Shown here: one piece after another, positions 61,223 through 64,000 of the stretch
Position numbering within the stretch: position 1 is the first letter of the stretch
Layout of the letters: each line of letters opens with the position of its first letter
DNA from: Petrosia ficiformis
Taxonomy: Eukaryota; Porifera; Demospongiae; Haplosclerida; Petrosiidae
Assembly (NCBI GenBank): GCA_947044365.1
Contig: OX345653.1
Span: 4,428,001-4,492,000, forward strand
Length of the DNA: 64,000 nucleotides
Reading direction: 5' to 3'
Made by a program: the position numbers and the translations under genes
The notes under the pieces: model-generated
The model's database searches: none
What the model saw: only the letters and a program-made list of their open reading frames with translations
Told to the model about the DNA's origin: nothing

Positions 61223-62170
61223 ATGGGGCAAATAACTAGTCTCTTTCAGTATGGCAGTCCACCTGAAAGTTTTCTAAAAGATGAGCTGACGTTTTTACAT
61301 CCTTTAGAAGATCATCTAGAGATAGAGTGTCCCATCTGTTTACAAGTGATGTTACATGATCCTTACATAGTATCATGCTGTGGCCATCATTTTTGTTACT
61401 ACTGTATCACCCAAACCAAAAGAAGAGATAGCAGTTGTCCATATTGTAAGAGTACTAGCTATGATATGATTCCCGATAAGGGTCTTGATCGAATAATAAA
61501 ATCACTCCCAGTTAAATGTACTGAACATCGTAGTGGATGTAAATGGAATGGAATACTCCAAACACTCTCTGACCACTTGAGCAAACAGAATAGAGAAGGA
61601 GAGTGTCTGTATGTTGCTGTGGCATGTAAAAACGGGTGCAATTATAGGGATGCTAGATGCAAGTTGGCATTCCACGAAGAAACAGCATGTCCGAAACGTC
61701 CTTATGTATGCATGTATTGTGAACATAAATCAACGTATGAAGATATAACTGGAGTACATATTAATACATGTGATATGTTTCCAGTACAATGTCCAAATAT
61801 TTGTAACAGAAGTCTAGTCTTACAACGAAGAATGGTGAAGGGGCATTTGAAGGACGAATGCCCTTTGGAAATAGTTAGTTGTATTTATAAAGATGAAGGC
61901 TGTAAATGGAAAGGACAGAGAAAAGAGTTATCATTACATTGTGAGAATAATATGACAGAACATTTACATCTTGTATCAAAAGTGACGCAATCTTTAAGAG
62001 AGGAAAATACATCAATAAAAGTCGAACTTAACGAGTTGAAGTCGCTAACAAAGAAGGCAGCCAGTGAACTTAGAAGACAAAGTAGTGAATTAGATAAGTT
62101 AAAGAACGAGCTGAAAGAATATAAAGTACAACAAAGAAATGAAAGAATAGTATATTATAGAAATAGATGA
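61223..62170 (+). CDS. RING plus TRAF-type zinc-finger protein (TRAF-like E3), intronless
   Basis: A single-exon 315-residue protein. Near residues 35-75 is a C3HC4 RING: CPICLQVMLHDPYIVSCCGH, FCYYCI and CPYC. TRAF-type zinc fingers follow (CTEHRSGCKWNGIL, CKNGCNYRDA, CPKRPYVCMYC, CPNICNR, CPLEIVSCIYKDEGCKWKG), then a C-terminal coiled coil (LREENTSIKVELNELK onward). There is no MATH/TRAF-C domain after the coiled coil. The RING suggests ubiquitin ligase activity. The start is the first ATG of the frame; the frame is open but ATG-free just upstream. It shares the zinc-finger style of the two TRAF-PHD genes before it and probably belongs to the same local expansion. Confidence 0.88.
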   Translation: MGQITSLFQYGSPPESFLKDELTFLHPLEDHLEIECPICLQVMLHDPYIVSCCGHHFCYYCITQTKRRDSSCPYCKSTSYDMIPDKGLDRIIKSLPVKCTEHRSGCKWNGILQTLSDHLSKQNREGECLYVAVACKNGCNYRDARCKLAFHEETACPKRPYVCMYCEHKSTYEDITGVHINTCDMFPVQCPNICNRSLVLQRRMVKGHLKDECPLEIVSCIYKDEGCKWKGQRKELSLHCENNMTEHLHLVSKVTQSLREENTSIKVELNELKSLTKKAASELRRQSSELDKLKNELKEYKVQQRNERIVYYRNR

Positions 62171-62209
62171 TATCAGTATTAATGAACAATGCATGCTTCA
62201 CGGAACATA

Positions 62210-62284
62210 TAGTATTATATACACATGTATATGTATATATATATACATATAATATATATATATGTGTGTGTGTGTGTGTATGTA
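62210..62284. repeat. (TA)n/(TG)n tract
   Basis: ATATATGTATATATATATAC then TGTGTGTGTG between two convergent genes. Confidence 0.9.
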
Positions 62285-63879
<1,595 letters not shown>

Positions 63880-63899
63880 TAAATTTAAGAAATTAGTCT

Positions 63900-64000
63900 G
63901 TCAATGTATGTATGTGTGTGTGACTGTGTGTATATGTATATGTACGTGCGCATATGCACATGTGTATGTATGTGTATGTATTATGTGTATGTATATGTGT
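63900..64000. repeat. (TG)n/TATG-rich microsatellite at window edge
   Basis: GTGTGTGTGAC then ATGTATATGT repeats, in the KAT8 intron that continues off the window. Confidence 0.9.

Overview
This window is eukaryotic nuclear DNA, AT-rich and gene-dense, almost certainly from a marine sponge, most likely a demosponge. Coding exons end at GT and restart after AG. Many introns are only about 50-60 bases, while others are swollen by micro- and minisatellites, many built from the palindromic word TGTACATGTACA. The genes are animal-type, but two belong to phytosterol-type chemistry: a sterol 24-C-methyltransferase and a CYP710-like sterol C22-desaturase. In animals that pairing points to sponges. 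Species was not determined; this reading comes from gene content, not from a database search.

Layout, left to right. 1-14139 (-): supervillin, entering from beyond the left edge inside its villin headpiece. 15803-22823 (+): a CLIP3/4-type protein with ankyrin repeats and three CAP-Gly domains. 24010-28866 (-): TBC1D25-type Rab GAP. 28993-35578 (+): long coiled-coil protein, possibly CCDC178. 35830-37380 (+): intronless CYP710-like P450. 37841-39859 (-) and 40314-41787 (-): tandem copies of a peroxiredoxin/AhpC-like thioredoxin-fold protein. In both copies an in-frame TGA sits where the catalytic Cys belongs, and a type-2-like SECIS stem-loop lies in the 3' UTR, so both read as selenoproteins. 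42248-44012 (-): TFIIS. 44138-46267 (+): MECR. 46327-52039 (-): RGS22. 52137-53752 (+): SPAG7. 53933-55828 (-): sterol methyltransferase. 56118-57644 (+): aldo-keto reductase. 57843-59044 and 59375-61000 (+): paired TRAF-zinc-finger plus PHD proteins. 61223-62170 (+): RING plus TRAF-zinc-finger protein. 62285-63879 (-): KAT8/MOF acetyltransferase, cut by the right edge.

Gene organisation. Neighbours mostly alternate strands as head-to-head pairs with very short shared promoters: 97 bp for RGS22/SPAG7, 125 bp for TFIIS/MECR, 126 bp for TBC1D25/coiled coil and 289 bp for SMT/AKR. Tail-to-tail pairs are also tight (59 bp for MECR/RGS22, 114 bp for RING-TRAF/KAT8). No operon-like pathway cluster is implied, although the two sterol side-chain genes lie only about 17 kb apart.

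The most rewarding finds are the duplicated UxxC selenoprotein with its SECIS elements, the SMT and CYP710 genes, the TRAF-PHD fusion pair, a minisatellite that copied a 5' splice site many times, a MITE sitting inside a microsatellite, and a large foldback element in SMT intron 1. Gene ends given are coding ends; UTRs and transcription starts cannot be placed from sequence alone.
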